Source: Curtobacterium ammoniigenes NBRC 101786 (GTDB lineage: Bacteria; Actinomycetota; Actinomycetes; Actinomycetales; Microbacteriaceae). Taken from it: 64,000 nucleotides of DNA. Position 1 is the first letter of the stretch; each line of letters opens with the position of its first letter. The notes below the pieces were generated by a model. That model did not search any database. It saw only the letters and a program-made list of their open reading frames with translations, and was not told the DNA's origin. Below are positions 28,201 through 36,516 of this stretch, in pieces. Location of the stretch: assembly GCF_001571045.1 (NCBI RefSeq), contig NZ_BCSV01000002.1, positions 124,001 through 188,000 on the forward strand, written 5' to 3'. A program made the translations under genes and the position numbers.

Positions 28201-28609
28201 AGTGGCGACAAGATACGAGTCATTGGAGCGAAAGACCGCGTGTCTTCGGAGCGGCGTCCTCCGCGCTCAAGCGCTCCTTCGCGCCACGAAGGTGCACCGT
28301 CGAGCAGCCGGTTTCGGTCCGCCCGCACCCAAGCCCGCAGCCCCCCACTACGAAGGGGAGGGATCGTCCCGGCATGGGGTCACTGCTGGTCAGGCTGTGG
28401 ACGGGACCAGTGGCACCAGCGCCCGCGCATTTCGACCTTGCGCACCCAGGCCGTCGGCGGAAAGGGTCCCGTGCTGCCGCTCGACCGATCCGCGTCAGGG
28501 TTTCCGGGAGCGCGACCGCGTTCGGACGCGCGCGCCGAATCGTGCCGGCGTGCGGCCGCGCAGCTTCCCATGCTGCCGCGCGGAACCTGAATGACGGGTC
28601 AGCGCCGTG
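28201..28609. other. No supportable gene
   Basis: This stretch upstream of the zinc-ribbon-repeat gene has open frames on both strands, but none has a convincing start, ribosome site or family motif. No promoter of the shared type was seen in it. It may be degraded accessory DNA. Confidence 0.5.
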
Positions 28610-28682
28610 CACACGAAAACCTCCTGGGCGCGCGTGGCGGGTTCTTCAACCGCTCCGCGTACCAGCAGGAGGTTTTCGTGTG
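28610..28682 (-). terminator. Long perfect inverted repeat, probable terminator of 28726-29331
   Basis: CACACGAAAACCTCCTG (28610-28626) is exactly complementary to 28666-28682. The 39-nt spacer can extend the stem (GCGTGGCGG with CCGCTCCGC). It lies 44 nt after the stop of the leftward hypothetical gene. There is no T-tract, and the 17-bp perfect stem is unusually long for a terminator. A recombination or protein-binding site is possible. Confidence 0.5.
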
Positions 28683-28725
28683 CCCGCCCACTACCGGTGA
28701 GGCGCCGAGAGAACGCTCGTGGTCA

Positions 28726-29331
28726 TCACGACGTGATGGCCAAGCGCGCTCCACTTCGACGGTCGCCCGGCCGCTCCGCGTGCAGGAGCCTGAGGATGGC
28801 GGCGTCGTTCCCGACCACGTCGGATGCGGTGACGCAGAGCCAGCCACCGGGGCTGCGATGCATCGCCGCAACGGTCCCGCGGCGGCTGTGAACGGTCAGC
28901 GTGCCGGAGAACTCAACCTCACCGAGCAGCACGGTGATGCCCTGCCGCTGCCACGCCTGCGGGAGGGTCCGCGCCCACCAGTACACACCGTCAGTTCCGG
29001 TGTCGGGCAGGTCAAACCCGTCCACGTAGCCCTCACCGTGCACAGCCGCGAACGCGGGCAACCCGGCCGCCGCGTCCACAGCAGCGCAAACGATGCTCTC
29101 CGGAACGCGTCGGCTCGGATGCGTCGCCGCGACCCAGCCGATATCACCGTCACGGTCGACGCGGAGCAGCAGCAGCGACGTCTCCTCGCAAACAATCACC
29201 GACCCGACCGGGAGGTCTTGGATGCGGTCGGCGAGCTTCCTCGTGGGGATGGATTCCCACCCGGTGACAGCGTCGGTGTCGGCGCCGTGGGTGCCGGCCG
29301 GCGGGATGATACGAACAGTTGAAGTGGTCAT
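28726..29331 (-). CDS. Hypothetical accessory protein
   Basis: Unrecognised 201-aa protein (MTTSTVRIIPPAGTHGA...). Mixed alpha/beta composition; Trp-rich patches DGVYWWARTLPQAW and SPGGWLCVT; no signal peptide or membrane span. ATG 29331 is chosen because the residues upstream look non-coding. However, the frame is open to GTG 29523, which has CAGGAG 5 nt upstream and sits directly behind the promoter/hairpin at 29546-29603. A 265-aa form, or a displaced original gene between promoter and frame, is therefore possible. Confidence 0.55.
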   Translation of the reverse strand: MTTSTVRIIPPAGTHGADTDAVTGWESIPTRKLADRIQDLPVGSVIVCEETSLLLLRVDRDGDIGWVAATHPSRRVPESIVCAAVDAAAGLPAFAAVHGEGYVDGFDLPDTGTDGVYWWARTLPQAWQRQGITVLLGEVEFSGTLTVHSRRGTVAAMHRSPGGWLCVTASDVVGNDAAILRLLHAERPGDRRSGARLAITS

Positions 29332-29545
29332 GGTGATAGGTGTCTTTCTCGAAGAGTGAGTTGGGGATGCTGCGCTGGGGCGGACCTCCGACCGGTCGGT
29401 CGCGGGCTGCGGCGCATCGTGGTCGGAACCGCGACCGCAGGGCGGACCGCGCGCTCGCACACCGACCGCTTGAGGCCTACGCCAACGAACGCTGGGCCCC
29501 GACGTCGCACTGCTGCATCGCACGGTCGCTCCTGTCTGTGCCGTG

Positions 29546-29603
29546 CCCCGCCCGGATGGCGGGGTCTCCCCTACCTATGCCGCGGAAGATTCGACCAGCT
29601 GCA
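29546..29603 (-). promoter_or_regulatory. Accessory-type promoter with 5' hairpin
   Basis: The minus strand has TGCAGC (29603-29598), an 18-nt spacer and CATAGG (29579-29574). A leader hairpin follows, CCCCGCC (29546-29552) pairing with GGCGGGG (29558-29564), then CAGGAG and GTG 29523. Nearly identical in layout to 28132-28199, including the flanking GTGCAGCTGGTCG. Confidence 0.6.
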
Positions 29604-29963
29604 CGCATCCGCCAACAGCCAGGCCTCTACGCCCACACCGCGGCAAATCAGCGGGCCTGCGATCACGCATTGACGCGCCGTCGACTAGGTCAGCGACCTC
29701 GGTCGGCATAGAAGAGGGTTTGCCGTGCTCTGCTGCAGGACCGCCCGCAGCGCCACACCACTGGAGGCGGATCCTCCGCTCGGGCTGCAGGAGGCGCCGG
29801 GCACCTAGCGATGTTGGAACTCCGCGGCGCGACGTCCCGCCCGACAACCCCGCAGGCGGCCGAAGTCGTCAACAACGATTACAGGCACCTGGGGGTTCCT
29901 GTTGTTGGCCTCAACCAGCCCGAACCCCGTGACGCAGCCGTCGGGGCTGCATACGGTTCCACC

Positions 29964-30476
29964 GTGACCTCCAGCCCAAACCGACCCTCAGCACGCCAGC
30001 GTGCGCCGCTGCCTCCCGCCGAGCCGGCCGCTTGTCGTCAGATCCTGCCTGCGATGAGCGGGGACGGCGGTGTGGATGTGCTCGGGTTCACGTCGGAGCG
30101 TGTCAGCGGTGAGGGGGTGTTGCTTGCGACGGCGGCGCGGATGCTGAACCTCACGGTGCTGGATGTGCGGAACCGGATCGTGGACCGGGATCTCTGGGCG
30201 CCGCGCCTTCTGGGGGTGCGGCGGGTGCCGTGGTGGCAGTTCGTGCGCCGCCCGGTCGGGGTGCCCGGCGCCCGGTATTGGTTCCTACCCTGGCTGGAGC
30301 ATGTCATCCCGGCGCTGCCGGGGCGGGCACCGGCAGCGGTGGTGAACACGTTCATGACCAGCCCGCACGTCCTGCTCCCGGTCGGCGGTCAGGGGGTGAC
30401 ACCGACCCGGTGGCTTGTGTGCGGTGGGGCGCCGAACCCGGTCATCAGCATCCTGCAGGACCTGGACCGGCAATGA
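29964..30476 (+). CDS. HTH + MbcA/ParS-like C-terminal domain protein (antitoxin-type?)
   Basis: 170-aa protein. Residues ~50-90 (LATAARMLNLTVLDVRNRI...RRVPWWQF) resemble an excisionase-like helix-turn-helix. The C-terminus NTFMTSPHVLL...VTPTRWLVCGGAPNPVISIL resembles the 'xxPxxWLxxGxxxxxVxxLL' end of MbcA/ParS/Xre antitoxins. The same two blocks recur in the sixth gene of this operon (33208-34140). GTG 29964 lies 8 nt after CATACG and could be a leaderless start; ATG 30054 is the alternative. Its stop overlaps the next start (ATGA). No toxin of the RES or Mbc type is recognisable beside it. Confidence 0.6.
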   Translation: MTSSPNRPSARQRAPLPPAEPAACRQILPAMSGDGGVDVLGFTSERVSGEGVLLATAARMLNLTVLDVRNRIVDRDLWAPRLLGVRRVPWWQFVRRPVGVPGARYWFLPWLEHVIPALPGRAPAAVVNTFMTSPHVLLPVGGQGVTPTRWLVCGGAPNPVISILQDLDRQ

Positions 30477-30709
30477 CCACCAAACCACCCCCAGCCGCGA
30501 GCGTAGTTCTGCACGCCCAAGATCTCGGTGAAGCCGTGCGCGAAATTCGCCCGCCCCTTCACCTTCCGCAGCGGGACGCGGCCGCTCGCGTTCACCCCAC
30601 GTCGACCGCACCGTCGTGCATCAGTGTTCGCCGACTGCAACGTGCTGCGGTGCACGAATTTCGGGTGGGGTCCGCGCATATCGATGGTGAAGCGAAGGAG
30701 CAGCCATGA
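30473..30709 (+). CDS. Small hypothetical protein, coupled to both neighbours
   Basis: 78-aa reading frame starting MTTKPPPAASVVLHAQDLGE. No family is recognised. It is supported by position: its ATG overlaps the upstream stop by 4 nt, and its TGA overlaps the ATG of the downstream gene by 4 nt, so all genes from 29964 to 34140 are linked without gaps. Its Pro/Arg-rich composition leaves some doubt. It could be an untranslated spacer that happens to be open. Confidence 0.4.
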   Translation: MTTKPPPAASVVLHAQDLGEAVREIRPPLHLPQRDAAARVHPTSTAPSCISVRRLQRAAVHEFRVGSAHIDGEAKEQP

Positions 30710-31515
30710 CCACCAACACCCCGGCCGACGGCGACGACGACCGCCCCACTCACCCGAAGCCCGACATGACCGCGAGAAATGATGATGACCGTGCGGAGCA
30801 GTTCGCGGCCGCGCAGGCGCTCCTCATGGCGGCGTTCACGGATGCGATGGACCACGGCGCGTCGTTGCAGGACGCGGTGCGGGCCGTGCAGCGAGAAGCC
30901 ACCCGCGCACTGGCTGTCGCCGACGCCGTCGCCCAAGGGTCGGGCGTGACGGCCGTGCGGGCGGACGGAGCAGATGCGCCGTCACCGGACTCCACCTCCG
31001 AAGCATCGGGGGTAGAGGCCGAGCCGAAGCGGATGTACGTCGCGCACGGCCCGAACGAGATCCCGCTGTCCGGGTTCCGGATCGACCGCCCGTTCATGCT
31101 CGTGCCCGCGTGGGATCACCGCAACGACGCATCCGGCTGGGTGCTGTCGGGTGCGGATTTGAGCATGGCGGAGGGCGCACCGTTCGGGGACCTCTGGTAC
31201 CGCAACACCACCACCGACCACGTGCAGCGGGTGGGGGTGCGATGGAACAGCACCGACGCGCAACTGGAGGCAATACCGCTGCATCCGAACAACCCGGAAC
31301 CGGACACCACCCTCCTCGCGGACGTCGCGGCGGCGCTATCGCGGGATGCGCGCACGCGAGCGGGGACGCTGCTGCGGCTCTTCGCCGAGATCGGCAGCAG
31401 CGCCGTCCCCCGGCAGGACACCATCACCGACATCCTCCGCGCATCCGGACTCGACTTGTCCTGGACCATCACCCATAACGGCAACCCCATCCCCGACAGC
31501 GACCCCACCTCATGA
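30706..31515 (+). CDS. Hypothetical accessory protein
   Basis: Unrecognised 269-aa protein. An acidic N-terminus leads to a helical segment (AEQFAAAQALLMAAFTDAMDHG), then a disordered Ser/Asp linker. A globular part around residues 110-190 follows (PLSGFRIDRPFMLVPAWD, FGDLWYRNTTTDHVQRVGV), then a helical C-terminus (LLADVAAALSRDARTRAG). No signal or membrane segment. ATG 30706 has GAAGGAG 6 nt upstream, the best ribosome site of the operon. It overlaps both neighbours by 4 nt. Confidence 0.7.
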   Translation: MTTNTPADGDDDRPTHPKPDMTARNDDDRAEQFAAAQALLMAAFTDAMDHGASLQDAVRAVQREATRALAVADAVAQGSGVTAVRADGADAPSPDSTSEASGVEAEPKRMYVAHGPNEIPLSGFRIDRPFMLVPAWDHRNDASGWVLSGADLSMAEGAPFGDLWYRNTTTDHVQRVGVRWNSTDAQLEAIPLHPNNPEPDTTLLADVAAALSRDARTRAGTLLRLFAEIGSSAVPRQDTITDILRASGLDLSWTITHNGNPIPDSDPTS

Positions 31516-32054
31516 GCGACAACACCGATCCGAACGAGCCGACCGGCTGGAGCGAGCCGACCGGACCACGCGAACCGAACGGGCAGAGCGGCCGGCGCGA
31601 GAACAGTCCCGAACCTGCGCCTGCACCGCCGGAGGCGGACACGGCGGGGGTGGCGGTGCAGGTGTTGCGGGAGGACAGTCCGCCGGGGATCTACGAAGCG
31701 GTCAGCGGCAGTGGGAGCGTGTACCGGTTCCGGATCACCCCGGACCTGGTCACCATGACCCGCAACCCACCACCCTTCACCCCCGCCGCATCCAAATGGG
31801 CAGCCTCCCTGTACGGGGACGGGGACGAGTTGCTGTGCCTCATCGTCCGGCTCCAGGTCGGCCGTGACGGGGAAATCGCCTACATCAAACCCGACCGTCT
31901 CCTGTCCGACCCGGCCTACACGCATACGGGTCGGTTCCCGACCCGCATCCAATCCATCCACCGCCTCCACCCCCTCACCGACACCGACGGCGACGGCGAC
32001 GGCGACAGCGACAGCGACAGCGACAGTCGCGATGCTGCTCCGAATGCGGGGTGA
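31512..32054 (+). CDS. Hypothetical accessory protein with acidic repeat tail
   Basis: Unrecognised 180-aa protein. The first ~45 residues are Glu/Pro/Gly-rich and probably disordered. A compact domain follows (VYRFRITPDLVTMTRN, WAASLYGDGDELLCLIVRLQ, IAYIKPDRLLSDPAYTHTG). The C-terminus is a DTDGDGDGDSDSDSD-type tail from a 6-nt DNA repeat at 31986-32026. ATGA overlap with the gene before and GTGATG overlap with the gene after indicate translational coupling. The variable repeat is placed where slippage could add or remove residues in frame. Confidence 0.65.
   Translation: MSDNTDPNEPTGWSEPTGPREPNGQSGRRENSPEPAPAPPEADTAGVAVQVLREDSPPGIYEAVSGSGSVYRFRITPDLVTMTRNPPPFTPAASKWAASLYGDGDELLCLIVRLQVGRDGEIAYIKPDRLLSDPAYTHTGRFPTRIQSIHRLHPLTDTDGDGDGDSDSDSDSRDAAPNAG
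31986..32026 (+). repeat. Hexanucleotide microsatellite
   Basis: Three copies of GACGGC followed by three and a partial copy of GACAGC, coding alternating Asp-Gly and Asp-Ser at the C-terminus of the 31512-32054 product. It is in frame, so length changes would not break the gene. Confidence 0.85.
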
Positions 32055-33211
32055 TGGTGTTCGGTCTGGACCCGGCTGGGAGCGATGTGACGTGGCTGCT
32101 GCCGCTCCTGGAGGAACAGCTGCAGCGCCGCGTCGTCCTCCTCGGCCCGAACCTTCTCGGTGACCCGACCGGGGAGCGGTACCGCATCCACCCGGCCGAC
32201 CCGGCGCGGGATCTGCATGAGCAGATCGCGGACGCCACGCTCACCGCGCCGATCGGCGAGAGCTTGCTGGTTCTGACCGATACGGGGACGCTGCTGCCGC
32301 AACTCACCCGCCCCGACCTGCCGGAGGTGCTGTTCGCGCTCGAGGACCAACGCGCCCTGCTGACCAGCTACACCCCACACCCCACACCACCCCTCCCACC
32401 GGAACGAACGCTGGTGGAGTGGCATGCGTTCGAACTCGCCCGCACCACCTTCGAGCGTCGGGACCGGACGAGCGGCTGGCTGCGGCTGCCCACCTTCGGC
32501 GCCACCGAGCCCCGTGCGGTCACCCTGGCGGCGGCACGGCTCCTGGCCGACTACGGCGTCCTCGACATCACCAGCAGTGGCCTGCGCATCACCGACCCGG
32601 CGGGCTTGCTGACGTTCGCGACGCGCGACTACCGCGCGGCGGGTGGGTTGAGTAGCTTCTGGGAGCATCCCGGCACGGCGGCGGCGCAGGTGGTGGCGCT
32701 GATGAACAGTGGGGCGGTGCTGCTCTCCGGCACCTACGCCGCCCACCGCTACGTCAGCACCGCGACCACCCACCGACCCGAGGCGGCCGACGAGGCGATC
32801 CCGGAGCCGCGGCAGCTGGTCGCGTACGCACACACCCCCGTCGATCTGCGGCCGCATGGGTTCCGTCCCGCCCCCGCGACGCGCGCAACCCTGGAACTGG
32901 TGTGGCCAGCCGACCCCACCATCCACCGCACCGCCCCGATCAGTCCCGCATGGGAGGGCCTCGTCGATCCGGTCCTCGCCCTCGCCGACACCATCCGCAC
33001 CACCACCCACACCGACCCCCTCCCGGCGCGACTCCGCCTGCGGCTGCTCCGCGGCGACTACCTCCACCCCACCCTCGCACCACCATCCCCACCCGGGACC
33101 GCGGCATCACCGGACGCCTCGTCCGCAGGCGAGCCCGGCTCAGCGTCAACCGAACGGCAGACCAGCGCGTGGAACAGCAGCGCGCACAACGATAGAAGCG
33201 ACGCGTCGTGA
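32051..33211 (+). CDS. Winged-helix / AbiEi-like protein (type IV antitoxin-like)
   Basis: 386-aa protein. Residues ~115-200 (AARLLADYGVLDITSSGLRITDPAGLLTFATRDYRAAG, shown in parts) look like a winged-helix DNA-binding region. Next come VVALMNSGAVLLSGTYAAHRY and LELVWPADPTI...DPVLALADTI, an order recalling the AbiEi/COG4861-type antitoxins ('vGxxAAxxY ... PADP ... DLL'). The tail is disordered and Ser-rich. Start GTG 32051 or ATG 32054 overlaps the upstream stop. No AbiEii nucleotidyltransferase is adjacent, so an autonomous regulator is equally possible. The family link is by pattern only. Confidence 0.5.
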   Translation: MMVFGLDPAGSDVTWLLPLLEEQLQRRVVLLGPNLLGDPTGERYRIHPADPARDLHEQIADATLTAPIGESLLVLTDTGTLLPQLTRPDLPEVLFALEDQRALLTSYTPHPTPPLPPERTLVEWHAFELARTTFERRDRTSGWLRLPTFGATEPRAVTLAAARLLADYGVLDITSSGLRITDPAGLLTFATRDYRAAGGLSSFWEHPGTAAAQVVALMNSGAVLLSGTYAAHRYVSTATTHRPEAADEAIPEPRQLVAYAHTPVDLRPHGFRPAPATRATLELVWPADPTIHRTAPISPAWEGLVDPVLALADTIRTTTHTDPLPARLRLRLLRGDYLHPTLAPPSPPGTAASPDASSAGEPGSASTERQTSAWNSSAHNDRSDAS

Positions 33212-34140
33212 TGCAGTTGCGGATCCTGCACCTCAGCCCGTACGCGACGGAGGACGGGTTCCTCGGAATGCTCTACCTCCACCCCACCCACCCATCACCA
33301 GCAAGCGCCGCGCACGCGGACCCGTCGACGGCGGTCATGGTCCGCGTCGTCGCCACCCCGCTCAGCCCGGGCTACGCACTGGAATACGGCGACGGCGCCC
33401 CCGCGACCGACCCCGCCGACCCGGTCGTCGCGGAGGCGGACCGGCTCGTGCGCACCATCCTGCAACCCGCCGCCGACGTCGCCCGCCGCGAACGCTTCAT
33501 CCGCCACCTCCTCGAAACCAACAACGCTGTACTGCTGGATGAGGATGCGGAGTGGCAGCGGGACTGCTGGCGCTACGTCCGCGGCGAACTCGACCTCCCC
33601 GCATTCACCCTCGCAACTCAACACGCCCACCAGCGCCACGCCGACCGCACTCCGCACTGGCCATTCGCCCCGGAAGGGACTACGGCGCAAGCGTGGCAGG
33701 ACGACGCCTATCGGCGGCACAACGACTACCTCGTTGATACGTCGCTCAACATCACCGACGCGGCCGCCCGGCTGCAGCGCACCGTCGACGACCTCGCCAC
33801 GCTCGTCACCGAACAGGCACTGCTCGCGGTCGACCTCGGTGCGCGCACCCGCATCCCTACCTGGCAACTCCACACCCCCACCCGCCCGGGTCACGCCGAG
33901 CGGGACAACCCGGGCGAACGGTGGGAGCTCCTGCCGGGACTTGACGTGCTCATCGCAGCGATGCCGGCGACCTGGGCAGACACCGCTGGCAGCACCAACT
34001 TCATGACCACCCCCAACCCCGCACTCGCCGATGAACCGTCCGGACCAATGGAGCTGCGGCACCCGGTGTCGCCGGTCGAGTGGATCACCACCGGGAGACC
34101 CCTCGCCGCTGTCATCCGACTCCTCCGCGCCGAACCATGA
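33208..34140 (+). CDS. MbcA/ParS-like C-terminal domain protein, longer paralog
   Basis: 310-aa protein. An N-terminal ~180 residues of unknown fold includes a Trp/Asp-rich DAEWQRDCWRYVRGELDLP. A DNA-binding segment follows (ITDAAARLQRTVDDLATLV...RTRIPTWQL), then NFMTTPNPALAD...VSPVEWITTGRPLAAVIRLL. These last two blocks align with 29964-30476 (AAR.L..TV.D, RxRxPxWQ, FMTxP, VxPxxW, C-terminal LL), so the two are paralogs at both ends of the operon. The C-terminal block matches the toxin-binding end of MbcA/ParS antitoxins. GTG 33208 overlaps the previous stop. Confidence 0.6.
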   Translation: MMQLRILHLSPYATEDGFLGMLYLHPTHPSPASAAHADPSTAVMVRVVATPLSPGYALEYGDGAPATDPADPVVAEADRLVRTILQPAADVARRERFIRHLLETNNAVLLDEDAEWQRDCWRYVRGELDLPAFTLATQHAHQRHADRTPHWPFAPEGTTAQAWQDDAYRRHNDYLVDTSLNITDAAARLQRTVDDLATLVTEQALLAVDLGARTRIPTWQLHTPTRPGHAERDNPGERWELLPGLDVLIAAMPATWADTAGSTNFMTTPNPALADEPSGPMELRHPVSPVEWITTGRPLAAVIRLLRAEP

Positions 34141-34241
34141 ACCGCATCGACACCCCGCACGCGCTCGTTGCCATCCGCGCTTCGCACGCTCCACAACTGG
34201 GCGGGTGACCTCGCCCCGCATACTCCGGGAGGACGACCACG

Positions 34242-34805
34242 ATGACGTTGCTCGAACTCGCCCCACCCACCCGGCCGATGCCGGAGGAGCATCCGAGCGC
34301 CCTCCTGCTGCCCTCCCTGGAACCGGCAGCAGCGGAGGAGAGCCTGATCTACCGCGACGACGACACCGACTTCCGGTGGGTACAGATCGACAGCATCGCC
34401 GACGCGGAACACCTCCTCCGCGGCCGCACACCCCGGAACCCGTGGATCACCATCGTCCGAGAGAGCAACCCCAACGCGGACACAGGATCCCGCCGCTGGG
34501 GATTCGAATGCCTCGGCTGGGACGACCGCGTCGTCGTCAACGGCGACCACCACACCGACACCGTCGACTGGCTCTGGACCAGCTGGCCAACCACCGCGCT
34601 CACCCAGCCGCTCATCCGCACCACCGTCGGCCCCCACTGGTATCGAGCCACCGTCTGGACCGCGCAAGTCGTCACCATCACCGACGCCATCACACAGCTC
34701 GCACCCGCCCTGCACGCCATCCCCCACATTGCAGAACAAGCCCCCGGCTTCACCTGCCGCGACCGCAGCCACGACGCCTCCCCAAACAGCCACATCCGCG
34801 CATGA
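34242..34805 (+). CDS. Hypothetical accessory protein
   Basis: Unrecognised 187-aa protein, rich in Trp (RRWGFECLGWDD, DWLWTSWP). Weakly helical C-terminus VVTITDAITQLAPALHAI. GGGAGGACG lies 8 nt before ATG 34242. It follows the coupled operon by 101 nt, in which a 23-codon frame (34137-34208) also overlaps the upstream stop. It is the last gene of the left accessory block. Confidence 0.65.
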   Translation: MTLLELAPPTRPMPEEHPSALLLPSLEPAAAEESLIYRDDDTDFRWVQIDSIADAEHLLRGRTPRNPWITIVRESNPNADTGSRRWGFECLGWDDRVVVNGDHHTDTVDWLWTSWPTTALTQPLIRTTVGPHWYRATVWTAQVVTITDAITQLAPALHAIPHIAEQAPGFTCRDRSHDASPNSHIRA

Positions 34806-34868
34806 ACCCCGTCAGCGATACACCGGCGCCCAGTGCTAGCAGCGGCCCCGCAGCCCGCGGGCGTAGGG

Positions 34869-35423
34869 TTATGGCGCGGGGAGAAGGTCTCGTCGCTTGA
34901 CGTATCCATTGCTGCTGACGACGCAGTTGGCTGCGACGTCCTTCGCGATGACGGCACCCGCGGCGATGACCGAACCCGCGCCGATCCGCACGCCGGGCGT
35001 CACCGTGACGTTGGCGCCGATCCACACGTTCGCCTCAATCACGATAGGCGCGACAGTAATGCCGTCGAATCGCTCGGTCGGCTCCACGGGATGCCCCGCA
35101 GTACTCAGCGTCACGCCCGGTCCTATCATGCTGCGATCACCGATCGTGATCCCGCCCAGGTCATAGAACGCGCAGTTCTGATTCACAAACACCCGCTCGC
35201 CGAACTCGAGATTAAGCCCATAGTCGCAGTAGAAGGGCGGATAAATGGTGAGCGTCTCGGGTACCGGGCGGCCGAGAATCTCGCGGAGAAGGGCCATGCG
35301 ACCATCGACGTCGCTATGCCGCAACAGGTTCAGGCGCGAGGTCAGATCCATGACTAGCTGCGTCCGCTCGACTGCGGCGCGTGACTCAGGCGTTCGCCTC
35401 GGGATCAGCCGTTCATTTCGCAT
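34869..35423 (-). CDS. Sugar O-acetyltransferase, hexapeptide (NodL/LacA/Maa) family
   Basis: Cytosolic acetyl-CoA-dependent acetyltransferase of 184 aa. An N-terminal helical 'Mac' region (LVMDLTSRLNLLRHSD) is followed by left-handed beta-helix repeats (FGERVFVNQNCAFYDLGGITIGDRSM in parts, and VWIGANVTVTPGVRIGAG). The catalytic His lies in TAGHPVEP. Family members acetylate maltose, galactosides or Nod factors. It is the first gene of the cassette-like array and sits alone. Confidence 0.9.
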   Translation of the reverse strand: MRNERLIPRRTPESRAAVERTQLVMDLTSRLNLLRHSDVDGRMALLREILGRPVPETLTIYPPFYCDYGLNLEFGERVFVNQNCAFYDLGGITIGDRSMIGPGVTLSTAGHPVEPTERFDGITVAPIVIEANVWIGANVTVTPGVRIGAGSVIAAGAVIAKDVAANCVVSSNGYVKRRDLLPAP

Positions 35424-35469
35424 CGCGTCTCACAATCTCACCACAATCCGGTGCCGAGGCATCGCCACC

Positions 35470-35679
35470 GGCGTAATCGATCGCGTTCCGCACCTCCTCC
35501 ATGGGCTGGGAGTCGACGCCTCCGAGTGCCTCTTCGTGGGCGACGACCAGGCGCATGACGTCGCCGGCGCACAATCCGCCGGCATGCACGGCCTGCTGAT
35601 TGATAACTATGCGGAAGGAGCACCGGTTATCGAAACTGCCGTGCTCGCGTTCGTCAGCGCAAGCCGCGACGCCCGGTAG
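35470..35679 (+). pseudogene. HAD-superfamily hydrolase, C-terminal fragment
   Basis: Only ~70 residues are recognisable: LLHGLGVDASECLFVGDDQAHDVAGAQSAG in parts, carrying the HAD motif IV aspartates (VGDD). The N-terminal catalytic DxD and the cap domain are absent, and no start codon with a ribosome site is present. The fragment ends with TAG inside the boundary repeat at 35677. Confidence 0.7.
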
Positions 35680-35698
35680 CCGATCCCTGAGCGGGCGG
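35677..35698. repeat. Cassette-boundary motif, copy 1
   Basis: TAGCCGATCCCTGAGCGGGC. TAG ends the HAD fragment; the leftward GNAT gene ends 39 nt beyond. Confidence 0.6.
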
Positions 35699-35736
35699 CG
35701 TGAGTGCTCGGCCGGATGCGCAGAACGGGACTGTCG

Positions 35737-36399
35737 CTAGCTGAGTCCGAGGGTCTCTTTGCATTCGGTTATGCCGAGCAACTCGATGTCGTGCCGCTGC
35801 TGGCCGATCCAGTCGTCCCGCGTGAGCCGCCAGCGCTGCATCAGACCGGGTTCTCCGCGACGGGTCGCCCAAGCCACGCCGTTCTCGTGGTACCCAGCGG
35901 CACGGGAGACGGCGTTCGAGGCCGGATTGTCCAGAAACGCCTCCGTGGCCGCTTCCACGGCGCCCAGACCCGCGAACGCGAGATGCAGAATCGCGTGTCG
36001 CATCTCAGTCCCTATGCCTTGTCGGCGCAGATCGGTGGAGAGCCACGAGAACGAGACGACTGTTCCGAAGGTGTTGAACTGATCCCCGATCAGGTCCTGC
36101 ATACCGACGGGCTGGCCTTCGACCAGGACCACGAAATGCAAGCGCCAGAAGTCGGGAGTCACCGATCCACGGCCTCGCCACACCCCTTGTAGCCACTTGC
36201 GAACGCGCACGTTCGGGTCCTCTTCGTACAAGGACATCGGGTCATCGTAAGGGGCAGGATCGGCAGTCGCTTTTCCTTCCCTGACCACGTGCTGGAGTTC
36301 CCCGAGCAGGTCGTCGGTAGCGCCCACCAACTCAATCCTTGGCGTAGAGACTCGAACGCTGAGCGGGGCGTAGTTCAGCATTCGGAAGGTGTCAGCCAT
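35737..36399 (-). CDS. GNAT-family N-acetyltransferase
   Basis: 220-aa RimJ/RimL-like acetyltransferase. N-terminal strand LSVRVSTPRIELVGATDDLL, acceptor region, then LHFVVLVEGQPVGMQDLIG and the acetyl-CoA loop LSTDLRRQGIGTEMRHAIL (Q/RxxGxG). GNAT motif B follows around FLDNPASNAVSRAAGYHENG. The substrate is unknown; similar proteins modify antibiotics or proteins. One of the array's one-gene units. Confidence 0.88.
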   Translation of the reverse strand: MADTFRMLNYAPLSVRVSTPRIELVGATDDLLGELQHVVREGKATADPAPYDDPMSLYEEDPNVRVRKWLQGVWRGRGSVTPDFWRLHFVVLVEGQPVGMQDLIGDQFNTFGTVVSFSWLSTDLRRQGIGTEMRHAILHLAFAGLGAVEAATEAFLDNPASNAVSRAAGYHENGVAWATRRGEPGLMQRWRLTRDDWIGQQRHDIELLGITECKETLGLS

Positions 36400-36516
36400 G
36401 TCGCGACCGTAGCAAACTCACGGGATTGCGAGCGCGCCGTCGTCGGCTTCCGCCGTCGGGGCCCCAACGACCGGTGCGGCATCGCTGAGGGGGCGCACCG
36501 CCGGTAGTTTCGATGG

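Noticed and set aside
31986-32026. Calcium-binding (dockerin or RTX-like) interpretation of the DGDGDSDSD tail
   Set aside because: The spacing is a pure two-residue repeat from a DNA microsatellite, lacking EF-hand or GGxGxD geometry.
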